This document shows, in pieces, positions 1 through 6,900 of a DNA stretch of 10,917 bases. Under the pieces are notes generated by a model, which saw only the letters and a list, made by a program, of their open reading frames with translations, was not told the DNA's origin and did no database searches. Source of the stretch: Rhizobiaceae bacterium. GTDB lineage: Bacteria; Pseudomonadota; Alphaproteobacteria; Rhizobiales; Rhizobiaceae. The stretch covers positions 1-10,917 of the forward strand of contig CAJYRE010000224.1 of NCBI GenBank assembly GCA_913776675.1, in the 5' to 3' direction. Made by a program: the position numbers and the translations under genes. Every line of letters begins with the position of its first letter. Within the stretch, counting starts at the first letter, position 1.

Positions 1-30
1 GGCTGGGCCTTGAGATACGACGTCGCTCAT
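1..30 (-). CDS. pstA: Start of phosphate ABC transporter permease PstA (partial, runs off the left edge)
   Basis: Only the first ten codons are inside the window. An ATG at 30-28 overlaps the pstC stop codon (TGA at 29-27) as ATGA, the classic arrangement for translational coupling. The visible residues are MSDVVSQGPA. They are too few to identify the protein by themselves. The call rests on position: in Pst operons the gene directly after pstC is pstA, the second membrane permease of the high-affinity phosphate importer. The spacing, strand and 4-base overlap fit this. The remainder lies to the left of the window. Confidence 0.6.
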   Translation of the reverse strand, partial: MSDVVSQGPA

Positions 31-1514
31 TCGTACTGCTCCCGGTATTTGCGCACGATGTAAAGCGCATAGATGTTAAGGCAAAGCGTGATGACAAACA
101 GGGTGATCCCCAGGGCAAAGGCCACAAGCGTTTGCGGAGAGGTAAACTCAAGGTCACCGGTCAACTGATTGACAATTTTGACGGTGACGGTGGTCATCGG
201 CTCGAACGGGTTGAACTGGATGCGCGCGGCCACACCGGCTGCCAGCACCACAATCATGGTTTCACCCACGGCACGCGAGGCTGTCATCAGCAAAGCGCCA
301 ACAATGCCCGGCAGGGCCGCAGGCAGAATGACATTCTTGACCGTTTCAGACCGGGTTGCACCCAGGCCCAGCGAGCCATCCCGAAGCGAGCGGGGCACAG
401 CGGTGATAATGTCATCTGACAGCGATGAGACGTAAGGGATCAGCATGATGCCCATGACGAAACCGGCGGTGAGAACGCTCTGCGCCTGAATGAAGCTGGC
501 AAAATCACCCGTGGCAATGCCGCTGATCTTGGCTGAAATATCCCGCAGGAAGGGACCAACAGTGGTCAGCGCAAAAAAGCCGTAGACGATGGTGGGAATG
601 CCCGCCAGAATTTCCAGCAAGGGCTTGGTGATGGAACGCAGGCGCGGAGAGGCATATTCGGCCATATAGATCGCAGCAAACAGGCCCACCGGCACCGCAA
701 ACAGCATGGCGACAAAACCGATATAAAGCGTGCCCAGCAAAAGCGGAATGAGGCCGAACTGGCCGCCTGTATCGCTTGCACCGGCCGCCGCAAAGCGTGG
801 GTCCCAAACCGTACCAAAGAAAAATTTCCACGCTGGCACAGCCTGAAAGAAATGCACCGTTTCACTCAACATCGACATGATAATGCCGACCGTTGTGAGA
901 ATGGCGATGGATGAGCAGATGATCAATCCGGCCAGCATGACCTGTTCAACGCGATTGCGAGCCCGGAAACGTGGCGCAATCATTCGCAGACCCAATACGC
1001 CGCCCGCCAGAGACAGGGCAATGGTCACCACCGTCATGGCCAGAGAATTGGTCGCGTTCATATCATTGAGCAATTCAGCCGCTTGCAGCATGTAGGCTGG
1101 AGGCTCACCGGCCAAAGGAACGCCATGATCGCCCAGAATGGCGCGCGCACCAGCCGCATCCGCCGCTTTCACCTTGGCCAGCGTCTCAGCATCCAGATCA
1201 CGCAACCCCCGCGCAATCGATGTGATGGTGCCGTAATTCAAATTCTGCGTCGCAGCCGTCTCGGACTGGGCCTGTTGTGGCAAAGTCTGGCGCACGCGGG
1301 CTTCAATCATCGCTGGCGCAACAGCAAGCCAAACTGCCATGACCAGAAACGCAGGCACAACGGCCAACACAGCCACAAAGCTGCCATGGTAGCCATAACG
1401 GGAATGAAGCGATGACGCCTTGCCGCCGGCAAGCGACATCGCACGGGAAGAGCCTATGAAATACGCCACAACCCCAATCGCAATCACGATAAAAACCAGT
1501 ATGGATAGACTCAA
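27..1514 (-). CDS. pstC: Phosphate ABC transporter, permease subunit PstC (long alphaproteobacterial form)
   Basis: PstC is one of two inner-membrane permeases of the PstSCAB high-affinity phosphate importer; with PstA it forms the channel fed by PstS and driven by the ATPase PstB. At 495 residues it is much longer than the roughly 320-residue E. coli type. An N-terminal membrane segment (about 4-20), a second at about 45-68 and a soluble stretch rich in Ala, Gln and Asp (about 70-155) precede the core. The transporter core (about 255-487) has many hydrophobic helices, the conserved LAGIPTIVYGFFAL (303-316) and the EAA loop that docks on PstB (about 381-407, with GLGATRSETV and LPAALPGI). The start is a TTG at 1514-1512 preceded by a G-rich stretch about 7 bases upstream. 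The next ATG (codon 26, 1439) would remove the first membrane helix, so TTG is preferred. The gene follows pstS by 126 bases and overlaps pstA by 4. Confidence 0.95.
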   Translation of the reverse strand: MSLSILVFIVIAIGVVAYFIGSSRAMSLAGGKASSLHSRYGYHGSFVAVLAVVPAFLVMAVWLAVAPAMIEARVRQTLPQQAQSETAATQNLNYGTITSIARGLRDLDAETLAKVKAADAAGARAILGDHGVPLAGEPPAYMLQAAELLNDMNATNSLAMTVVTIALSLAGGVLGLRMIAPRFRARNRVEQVMLAGLIICSSIAILTTVGIIMSMLSETVHFFQAVPAWKFFFGTVWDPRFAAAGASDTGGQFGLIPLLLGTLYIGFVAMLFAVPVGLFAAIYMAEYASPRLRSITKPLLEILAGIPTIVYGFFALTTVGPFLRDISAKISGIATGDFASFIQAQSVLTAGFVMGIMLIPYVSSLSDDIITAVPRSLRDGSLGLGATRSETVKNVILPAALPGIVGALLMTASRAVGETMIVVLAAGVAARIQFNPFEPMTTVTVKIVNQLTGDLEFTSPQTLVAFALGITLFVITLCLNIYALYIVRKYREQYE

Positions 1515-1604
1515 TTTCGTACCCCCCGGGTCACCATACCCCCGCCTGAAAGACGCAAGGACACAAGAGCGACAAGGTCTGAAACACCCCGTCGAAATGG
1601 CGAC

Positions 1605-1629
1605 TGGCGCGGATGAAACACCCGCGCCA
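1605..1629 (-). terminator. Intercistronic hairpin between pstS and pstC (attenuator or 3'-end stabiliser)
   Basis: A perfect 8-bp inverted repeat, TGGCGCGG / CCGCGCCA (1605-1612 and 1622-1629), encloses a 9-base loop and begins 12 bases after the pstS stop. No U-run follows on the minus strand, so it is not a canonical intrinsic terminator. Such structures often protect the upstream message or cause partial termination, giving more binding protein than permease. That role here is inferred. A 10-base direct repeat (TGAAACACCC at 1580-1589 and 1614-1623) overlaps the loop and the first bases of one stem arm. Confidence 0.5.
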
Positions 1630-1640
1630 ATCTTGAAATC

Positions 1641-2666
1641 TTACTTGCCAGCCGCAAACTTGGTGCGGAATTCTTCACGCTCCTTGTCGGGAGCCGGAAC
1701 CAGACCATAATTGGCCAGCGGGCCGTCGTTGCCGATCATCTGCTCAGACAGGAAGAAATCCACATATTCCTTCATGCCGGGGATCACGCCGAGATGGGCC
1801 TTCTTGACGTAGAAGAACAGCGGACGCGATACCGGATACTTGCCAGTGGCAACGGTTTCAACCGATGGCTTGACGCCGGAAACGGTGGCAACCTTCAGCT
1901 TGTCAGCATTGTTTTCATAGAAAGACAGGCCAAACACGCCAACGGCGGTCTTGTTGGCAGCGATACGGGCCAGCGTCTCAGAGTAATCGCCATCAATATC
2001 AACAGCCTTGCCGTCTTTGCGAACAGCGATGCACTTCTTGGGCGCATCCTTTTCGCCAACAGCAGCCTTGATCACATCCAAAGCGCCCGTGTCCTTGCAA
2101 CCCTGCTGCAACACGTTGGTTTCAAACACTTCGCGGGTGCCGTGCTTTTCGCCGGGAATGAAGGCCATAATATCAACATCGGGCAGAGCCTTGTTGACTT
2201 CGGACCACTTCTTGTAAGGGTTGGCAACCAGCTTGCCATCAACAACCACTTCAGCGGCCAGCGCCTTGTAGAGATCGGCAGGCACAAGAGCCAGATCCTT
2301 GTTGGACGAGTCAACCGCGAAGACGATGCCATCGTAACCGAACTTCACTTCCTGGATTTCCGTAACACCAGCCGCTTTGCAAGCTTCCATTTCCGACTTG
2401 TTGATCGGGCGCGAAGCATTGGCAATATCGATGGTTTCAGGGCCAACGCCCTTGCAGAATTCCTTCAGGCCAGCGCCTGTGCCGCCAGACTCAACAACCG
2501 GAGTCTTGAACTTGGGGAAAGTCTCACCAAACGTTTCAGCAACGATCTTGGCATAAGGCAGTACGGTCGAAGATCCGGAGATCTGAACCTGATCGCGCGC
2601 AATGGCAGCTCCGGTCAATGCAACAGACGCGACCAAAGCCGCCACAGAAAGTTTCAAAATGTTCAT
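1641..2666 (-). CDS. pstS: Periplasmic phosphate-binding protein PstS
   Basis: PstS captures inorganic phosphate in the periplasm and hands it to PstC/PstA. The 341-residue product starts with a typical signal peptide (MNILK, then a hydrophobic stretch to about residue 21, cleavage likely near AIA at 21-23). The mature protein shows the phosphate-binding signature: GSSTVLPY (31-38), ESGGTGAG (59-66), NASRPI (83-88), YDG (111-113) and PGEKHGTREVF (171-181). Four cysteines (71, 96, 190, 212) could form disulfides. The ATG at 2666-2664 is chosen because GGAGAG lies 4 bases upstream and the signal peptide begins there. The reading frame stays open for 25 further codons, but that extension is Arg-rich and would spoil the signal peptide. 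A Pho box lies about 117-135 bases upstream. pstS is first in the pstSCA block and downstream of phoR. Confidence 0.97.
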   Translation of the reverse strand: MNILKLSVAALVASVALTGAAIARDQVQISGSSTVLPYAKIVAETFGETFPKFKTPVVESGGTGAGLKEFCKGVGPETIDIANASRPINKSEMEACKAAGVTEIQEVKFGYDGIVFAVDSSNKDLALVPADLYKALAAEVVVDGKLVANPYKKWSEVNKALPDVDIMAFIPGEKHGTREVFETNVLQQGCKDTGALDVIKAAVGEKDAPKKCIAVRKDGKAVDIDGDYSETLARIAANKTAVGVFGLSFYENNADKLKVATVSGVKPSVETVATGKYPVSRPLFFYVKKAHLGVIPGMKEYVDFFLSEQMIGNDGPLANYGLVPAPDKEREEFRTKFAAGK

Positions 2667-2670
2667 GCTT

Positions 2671-2676
2671 CTCTCC
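2671..2676 (-). promoter_or_regulatory. Ribosome binding site of pstS
   Basis: GGAGAG on the minus strand, 4 bases before ATG 2666-2664 (6 bases if only GGAG is counted). It decides the start in favour of the codon that opens a clean signal peptide over the upstream in-frame codon at 2741. Confidence 0.8.
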
Positions 2677-2767
2677 AGAGAATGAGCTCTTAAACTGATA
2701 AGACGGATGTCCCCCGCCTGCTTCCGCCGTGCTCCGGCCATGTGTTCTTAGCCTTCGACAGCATGAG

Positions 2768-2801
2768 CTTTTATGTCATTTCGATGAAACATTTGTGACA
2801 T
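2768..2801 (-). promoter_or_regulatory. PhoB-binding Pho box of the pstS promoter (three 11-bp-spaced repeats)
   Basis: On the minus strand, 2801-2783 reads ATGTCACAAATGTTTCATC, close to the Pho-box consensus CTGTCAYAAATCTGTCAYA. The half-sites TGTCA (from 2800), TTTCA (from 2789) and TGACA (from 2778) start exactly 11 bases apart and each is followed by an A/T-rich tetramer, as in tandem PhoB repeats. PhoB is the response regulator partner of PhoR and activates pst genes when phosphate is scarce. A possible -10 element is CATAAA (2775-2770) or TAAGAA (2750-2745); neither is strong, as expected for a PhoB-dependent promoter. The box lies between the phoR stop and the pstS start, so pstS can be induced independently of phoR. 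Confidence 0.8.
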
Positions 2802-2815
2802 ATCAATATATTGAT
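2802..2815. repeat. 14-bp perfect A/T-rich palindrome next to the Pho box
   Basis: ATCAATATATTGAT is fully self-complementary and directly abuts the distal end of the pstS Pho box. It may be a site for a second regulator, a DNA-bending or UP-type element, or a chance feature of an A/T-rich promoter. It has no T-run that would make it a terminator for phoR. Confidence 0.4.
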
Positions 2816-2861
2816 TTATATCATGAATTCCGATTCAAGTTCAAAATCCTGTCCATTCATG

Positions 2862-4139
2862 TCAAAATCGGACGGTAAAATCCGTACCACTTCCGATTTC
2901 AGAGCGGATAATCAACCGCGCCCTATGGCGTGTGAGGATATGTTTGACAATGGCAAGGCCCAAGCCTGTGCCCTTTTTAGAGCGGCTATCAGCCACGCTG
3001 ACGCGATAAAAACGCTCTGTCAGCCGCGGCACATCATCGGCGGGAATGCCCGGCCCCTTATCAACCACGCTCACCTCAACGGCATCGGTGGTCTGGCGCA
3101 GGAACACATCCACCCGCTTGCCTTCCTGTCCATATTTACAGGCATTTTCAATCAGGTTTTCAAACACCTGGATCAATTCGTCCCGATCCCCTGTCACTTC
3201 GATCAACTCTTCCGGCATGTGCAGGTTCAGGCTTAGATCCAGCTCCGCGGCCAGCGGGCTGAGCGAGTCACGCACATGGCTCAAAACCGGCTGCAAGGCC
3301 ACCTTGCGATCAGGTGCCAGATGCGCCTTCAACTCCAGCCGCGACAGAGAGAGCAGATCATCCACCAGACGGCTCATGCGATTGGCCTGATCCAGCATGA
3401 TGTTCAAAAACCGATCCCGCGCTTTTTCATCATTGCGGGCTGGACCCAACAGGGTTTCGATAAACCCGCGCAACGACGCAAGCGGTGTGCGCAGTTCATG
3501 GCTGGCATTGGCCACAAAATCCGAACGCATCCGGTCAATGCGGCGCAATTCGGAAATATCGCGGAAGGTCATGACAAACAGCGCAGAGCGACGCTTCAAC
3601 TGTGGCAGGCCCAGCGGTGCCACACGCACCACAAACACCCGCTCGGAGGGCAGAACTTCAGAATGCTCGATCTGATTGGGAAGGCCGGAATGAACCGTAT
3701 CGCGCACCATATCCAGAATGCCGGGTGAGCGCCAACGGGCTGAAAGGTGTACGCCCACGGCCACTTCTCCAAATGCCTTTGTGGCTGCCGCATTTTGAAA
3801 TGTCACCGTGCCATCCGCACCAAACACCAGACAGGGCAATTCAATGGCGGCAAACGTGCTCTTCAGCACGCTTTCCAGATCTTCATTCGACAAAGGCACC
3901 GGGGTTGCTGCTTTCGGCTCCTCCCGGGACATCTCTGGTTCACTGGCTTGAAAGCCGCCGTAGATCAGAGTGACGATCAAAGAGAAAAGCAACAGGATGA
4001 TGCCAAAGACACGATCCGCGCCCGCCAGAACAGCACCGCCCGACACAAGAATGGCAAAAAGAACGAAATCCCAACGATCCCGCAACCTTTGACCCAGGAA
4101 CCGCAAAGACAAAACGAACGAGTTCAACGGAAACCTCAA
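2862..4139 (-). CDS. phoR: Phosphate regulon sensor histidine kinase PhoR
   Basis: PhoR is the inner-membrane kinase that phosphorylates PhoB under phosphate limitation. The frame codes for up to 425 residues: two close membrane helices (about 23-40 and 44-62) with almost no periplasmic loop, a PAS domain (about 90-195), a HisKA domain with NASHELRTPL (phosphoacceptor His214), and an HATPase domain with the N box (NLIENACKYG, 328-337), G1 (DKGPGIP, 360-366), F box (ERFYRV, 375-380) and G2 (GTGLGLAIVKH, 390-400). The lack of a periplasmic sensor domain matches PhoR kinases that read the state of PstSCAB/PhoU. No ATG precedes the helices. The start is TTG at 4139, or TTG at 4127-4125 (codon 5), which has GAGG 6 bases upstream and may be the better choice. 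pstS follows after a gap holding a Pho box; ppk2 is divergent. Confidence 0.93.
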   Translation of the reverse strand: MRFPLNSFVLSLRFLGQRLRDRWDFVLFAILVSGGAVLAGADRVFGIILLLFSLIVTLIYGGFQASEPEMSREEPKAATPVPLSNEDLESVLKSTFAAIELPCLVFGADGTVTFQNAAATKAFGEVAVGVHLSARWRSPGILDMVRDTVHSGLPNQIEHSEVLPSERVFVVRVAPLGLPQLKRRSALFVMTFRDISELRRIDRMRSDFVANASHELRTPLASLRGFIETLLGPARNDEKARDRFLNIMLDQANRMSRLVDDLLSLSRLELKAHLAPDRKVALQPVLSHVRDSLSPLAAELDLSLNLHMPEELIEVTGDRDELIQVFENLIENACKYGQEGKRVDVFLRQTTDAVEVSVVDKGPGIPADDVPRLTERFYRVSVADSRSKKGTGLGLAIVKHILTRHRARLIIRSEIGSGTDFTVRF

Positions 4140-4203
4140 GACAAAATGGTCGGAAATGGAAGCGGATCTGCCGAAAAGCAGGGTTTCAAGCTATATCCCT
4201 TGC

Positions 4204-4242
4204 ATGACAGAATTGTACCGCTTTCGCGCCATCGTGAATCAA
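4204..4242 (-). promoter_or_regulatory. Possible phoR promoter with a PhoB half-site
   Basis: On the minus strand TACAAT (4217-4212) resembles a -10 hexamer, with TTGATT (4242-4237) 19 bases further upstream as a weakly spaced -35. Directly after the -10, CTGTCAT (4210-4204) matches one Pho-box half-site exactly, but the partner half 11 bases away is poor. A half-site so close to the transcription start would fit weak autoregulation by PhoB. Both calls are tentative. The rest of the interval 4243-4336 is A/T-rich, and no convincing ppk2 promoter is visible in it. Confidence 0.3.
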
Positions 4243-4349
4243 ATAAAGTAACAAACACAGACCGCTGCCCTTTAAAAATCAAACAACCCATTGAATATTT
4301 TTCATATTTTCTTAATTCTTACCATAACGCCCAGCCATGAAACACCTGT

Positions 4350-4353
4350 GGAG
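4350..4353 (+). promoter_or_regulatory. Ribosome binding site of ppk2
   Basis: GGAG followed by 7 bases and ATG at 4361. The in-frame ATG at 4337 has no purine-rich sequence before it, so this site places the start at 4361. Confidence 0.7.
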
Positions 4354-4360
4354 AAATTGG

Positions 4361-5239
4361 ATGAACACGACATTCGACACCGGCAGCGTCACATTGAAAA
4401 TAGACGGGAAAAGCCGGGTGTTTGACATCAATGATCCCATTTTGCCGGACTGGGTGGAGAAGGCAGCCCTTTCGTCGGGCGATCATCCCTATGATAAAAA
4501 GCTGAAGCAGGACCAGTATGAAACGGAGTTACGCACTCTCCAGATCGAGCTGGTCAAGGTACAATACTGGCTTCAGGCCACAGGTGGCCGTGTCATGGCC
4601 CTGTTTGAGGGCCGCGATGCGGCGGGCAAGGGCGGCACCATCCACGCCATTCTCAGCTATATGAACCCACGCTCGGCCCGCAATGTGGCCCTGACAAAAC
4701 CCAGCGAAACCGAACAGGGCCAATGGTATTTTCAGCGCTACATCAGCCGGTTTCCGGGCAGCGGAGAATTCGTCCTGTTTGACCGCTCCTGGTATAACCG
4801 TGCTGTTGTTGAACCCGTCATGGGATTTTGCACGCAAGCGCAATATGAGCATTTCATGGAGCAGGTGCCGCGGTTTGAAAAGCTGATCCAGCAAGACAAT
4901 ATTCATTTCTTCAAGTTCTGGCTGGATATTGGTCAGGAAATGCAAATCAAGCGCTTTCACGATCGCCGCCATGATCCACTGAAAATCTGGAAGCTCTCAC
5001 CCATGGATATTGCCGCCCTCAATCGCTGGGATGACTATACCAAAAAACGTGACCGCATGCTGAAAGAAACCCACACCAAAGAAGCACCATGGACGGTGGT
5101 GCGCGCCAATGACAAGCGCCGCGCTCACCTGAACACGATCCGGCATCTGCTGCTGTCGCTGGACTATACCGACAAAGACCTCAATGCCATTGGCACGATC
5201 GATGACAAAATCCTCGGCAAACCATCCAGCATTCTCTAA
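4361..5239 (+). CDS. ppk2: Polyphosphate kinase 2 (PPK2 family, one-domain)
   Basis: PPK2 enzymes transfer phosphate between inorganic polyphosphate and nucleotides; one-domain forms of this type usually use polyphosphate to make ATP or GTP from the diphosphates. The 292-residue cytoplasmic protein has a Walker A loop GRDAAGKGG (84-92), a Walker B region [11 protein letters not shown] (137-147, with D141 and R142), and the lid segment [20 protein letters not shown] (197-216) with basic residues for polyphosphate. Its length is that of a single PPK2 domain, not the tandem type. The start at 4361 is chosen on its ribosome binding site. The gene diverges from phoR. As I recall, Sinorhizobium meliloti has a PPK2 (SMc02148) in the same place beside phoR-pst, so the neighbourhood is probably conserved. 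PhoB control of this gene is possible, but no convincing Pho box is seen before it. Confidence 0.93.
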   Translation: MNTTFDTGSVTLKIDGKSRVFDINDPILPDWVEKAALSSGDHPYDKKLKQDQYETELRTLQIELVKVQYWLQATGGRVMALFEGRDAAGKGGTIHAILSYMNPRSARNVALTKPSETEQGQWYFQRYISRFPGSGEFVLFDRSWYNRAVVEPVMGFCTQAQYEHFMEQVPRFEKLIQQDNIHFFKFWLDIGQEMQIKRFHDRRHDPLKIWKLSPMDIAALNRWDDYTKKRDRMLKETHTKEAPWTVVRANDKRRAHLNTIRHLLLSLDYTDKDLNAIGTIDDKILGKPSSIL

Positions 5240-5245
5240 AAAGTA

Positions 5246-5283
5246 GCACTTGCCAAACCGCTTCGCGCTTTTGCTGCAAATAA
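5246..5283. repeat. Palindromic intergenic repeat, copy 1 (degenerate)
   Basis: Bases 5255-5281 match 5311-5337 at 26 of 27 positions (the one difference is G5267 against A5323). The copy ends in the palindrome TTTGC-T-GCAAA. Its left arm looks eroded: GCACTTGC (5246-5253) stands where the second copy has GCATTTGC, and about eight bases present in copy 2 are missing. It lies just after the ppk2 stop. Confidence 0.7.
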
Positions 5284-5295
5284 CATATTAAGAAC

Positions 5296-5339
5296 GCATT
5301 TGCGGACGCAAAACCGCTTCGCACTTTTGCTGCAAATGC
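5296..5339. repeat. Palindromic intergenic repeat, copy 2 (intact nested hairpin)
   Basis: The outer arms GCATTTGC (5296-5303) and GCAAATGC (5332-5339) are perfect complements. Inside them GCAAAA (5308-5313) pairs with TTTTGC (5325-5330) around an 11-base loop. The element sits between the converging ppk2 and the membrane-protein gene and could fold in transcripts from either side. It resembles short palindromic elements scattered between genes in Rhizobiaceae genomes. Membership of a named family was not tested. It may serve as a bidirectional termination or message-end structure, though it lacks a clear U-run. Confidence 0.65.
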
Positions 5340-5343
5340 TTGA

Positions 5344-6639
5344 TTACTGCCCCGGCAAAACGCGAATGGAATAAAGATTGATCCCCTCGCCCTGTCCGCT
5401 CATATCGGCATTGATGAGGAGTTGCCCCGGCGCGCTCGGCACCGCGGAATTGGGCAGCGTAACACGAAACAGCAGATCCGCCCGCTCCGGATTGGCCGTG
5501 AAGCGGTGGCGCGAACATCCGCCCAGCCGATCGAAGCCGCACGATACCGAAAACTGGATCGGCTTTTCACCAGACGATTGCACGGTCAGGGCAATGGTCG
5601 ATGTCTTGCCAGCCATTTCCCGCAGCACATCCGGCGAAATCTGCACCACAGCCGCCCCATCCGGATCAGCACTGCGCGAGACGATATGCATGGCCTGACC
5701 ATCGCTTGCGCCCTGCACATCCACTGTTGCATTGGCGCGCGCGGTGATTTTTTGCACCTCACTCGGTTTAAAAACCTCAATCCAGGCACTGGAGAAACCA
5801 CGCTGCGGATCAATGGTTTTCGGCTCCTGACTGCTTCCCGCAAAATCATCCGCCGACGCTGTCGGCGGTGGCGGCTGAAATCCCGACTGCCTTTCCGAGC
5901 TATTCAACAAAATGCCGGTCGAATAAACCCACCAGGCCGCAATCGCCACAGAGGTCATCACCACCACAAAAACAAACAGTTGCGCCAGAAATCCACGACG
6001 GCGACGTGGCTTGGCAGCACGTTTTTCTGAAGCTTTTATCGCACGCTTCGTCTGTTTTTTGTCTGCCTTGGGTGTGGGCCGCGCATCTGTTGCGGCCGCA
6101 ACTGCGGCGAAGCCATCATTCTCATCATCATGCACGGATAGGGGCGATTCAGGCCGATCATCCCTTGCAACCGTCACTCGATCCAAAGACATGCCCGGAT
6201 CGACCTTGGCACCATGGTCACGATCCACACCAAAGCTCAGCGCACCGTCATCATCATCGGAATCAACACGACCATCTTCGCGCCCGTTGGAACGGCGCTC
6301 CACAGCGGGTATTTCGGGCTGAACATCCATAGGAATGTCGGGGCGCGATGCAGGGCGCGTTTGCGCATTTTTCGCTCCCAATACAGGCGCTGGCTTCACA
6401 GGCGGATCAACATTGGCTTGCTCCTTGAGACGTTCCCGCTCTTCCTGCTCGATCGCATGAATGGTGGCCTCAAGACGATGCCGTTGCTCGGCCACCGTTT
6501 CCGGATCATTGACGCTTTGCTTGCGCAAACCGGACTCCAACGCCTGTCGGGCAGATTGATAGATCCGCGCACGAACGTCCGCCTTTGTGCGATCCGACCG
6601 CTCCAGAGCGCTTCTGATGGCCGTTTCCAATCCACTCAC
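5344..6639 (-). CDS. Uncharacterised single-pass membrane protein with charged N-terminal domain and beta-rich C-terminal domain
   Basis: I do not recognise a characterised family; it resembles conserved hypothetical proteins of Rhizobiales. With the GTG start at 6639-6637 it has 431 residues. Residues 1-75 are helical and charged, probably a coiled coil (VSGLETAIRS, IYQSARQALESGLRK, then HRLEATIHAIEQEERERL). Residues 76-190 are a disordered acidic linker rich in Pro and Asp. A basic stretch (about 191-215, ending KPRRRR) precedes one membrane helix (216-238), so the N-terminus should be cytoplasmic. A Pro-rich spacer (PPPP at 256-259) leads to a periplasmic domain (about 275-431) of alternating hydrophobic pattern suggesting a beta sandwich, with two cysteines (367 and 375). 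The frame stays open to a TTG at 6660-6658. GTG is preferred because AGGA lies about 10 bases before it and, from memory, homologues begin similarly. The gene converges on ppk2 and diverges from the nitronate monooxygenase gene. Confidence 0.75.
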   Translation of the reverse strand: MSGLETAIRSALERSDRTKADVRARIYQSARQALESGLRKQSVNDPETVAEQRHRLEATIHAIEQEERERLKEQANVDPPVKPAPVLGAKNAQTRPASRPDIPMDVQPEIPAVERRSNGREDGRVDSDDDDGALSFGVDRDHGAKVDPGMSLDRVTVARDDRPESPLSVHDDENDGFAAVAAATDARPTPKADKKQTKRAIKASEKRAAKPRRRRGFLAQLFVFVVVMTSVAIAAWWVYSTGILLNSSERQSGFQPPPPTASADDFAGSSQEPKTIDPQRGFSSAWIEVFKPSEVQKITARANATVDVQGASDGQAMHIVSRSADPDGAAVVQISPDVLREMAGKTSTIALTVQSSGEKPIQFSVSCGFDRLGGCSRHRFTANPERADLLFRVTLPNSAVPSAPGQLLINADMSGQGEGINLYSIRVLPGQ

Positions 6640-6860
6640 GCCAGATCTTTCCTCTCTCAACGCAACCGGATACCCCCGGCAAAAACTGTTTCAATGCACA
6701 GCGGTAACGGCTGGCTGAACAAACCGCAAGCCCGCCTTACCTCCCTTCAGAAGATGGTCAGTGGAAAACCAGCCGCTGGCAAGCGCTCAAACCTGCCTGA
6801 GAATGCCCACACCTTTGCAGCAACATCTCCTCTTTTCAATCGATAATTGCTCTGGTATCG

Positions 6861-6886
6861 TTTTGACGTTTACGCAAACGTCAAAA
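6861..6886. promoter_or_regulatory. Perfect inverted repeat before the nitronate monooxygenase gene, likely operator
   Basis: Arms TTTTGACGTTT (6861-6871) and AAACGTCAAAA (6876-6886) are exact complements around a 4-base spacer ACGC. The element ends 14 bases before the ATG and 4 bases before the GAGGTG ribosome binding site, the place expected for a repressor operator. The core resembles sites of the form TTTACGTwwACGTAAA that I recall for MerR-family LiuR regulators of branched-chain amino acid and fatty acid breakdown. The regulator is not in the window. A hairpin in the 5' leader is an alternative if transcription starts upstream. A TTGACG inside the left arm (6863-6868) could be a -35 element. 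Confidence 0.7.
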
Positions 6887-6900
6887 TATTGAGGTGTCCA

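Noticed and set aside
1511..1708. 65-codon minus-strand frame between pstS and pstC
   Set aside because: It overlaps the end of pstS in another frame, contains the intercistronic hairpin and has no domain; considered chance.
1794..2693. 299-codon open frame on the plus strand opposite pstS
   Set aside because: It is the antisense shadow of a clearly identified pstS with good codon bias; the translation has no recognisable domain and no ribosome binding site.
3747..4340. 197-codon plus-strand frame running across the phoR start into the phoR-ppk2 gap
   Set aside because: Mostly antisense to phoR, Gln/Arg/Lys-rich without domain signals, and it would overlap the ppk2 upstream region.
5246..5339. 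CRISPR-like repeat pair
   Set aside because: Only two copies with one eroded, a spacer that is itself part of the palindrome, and no cas genes; it fits an intergenic palindromic element better.
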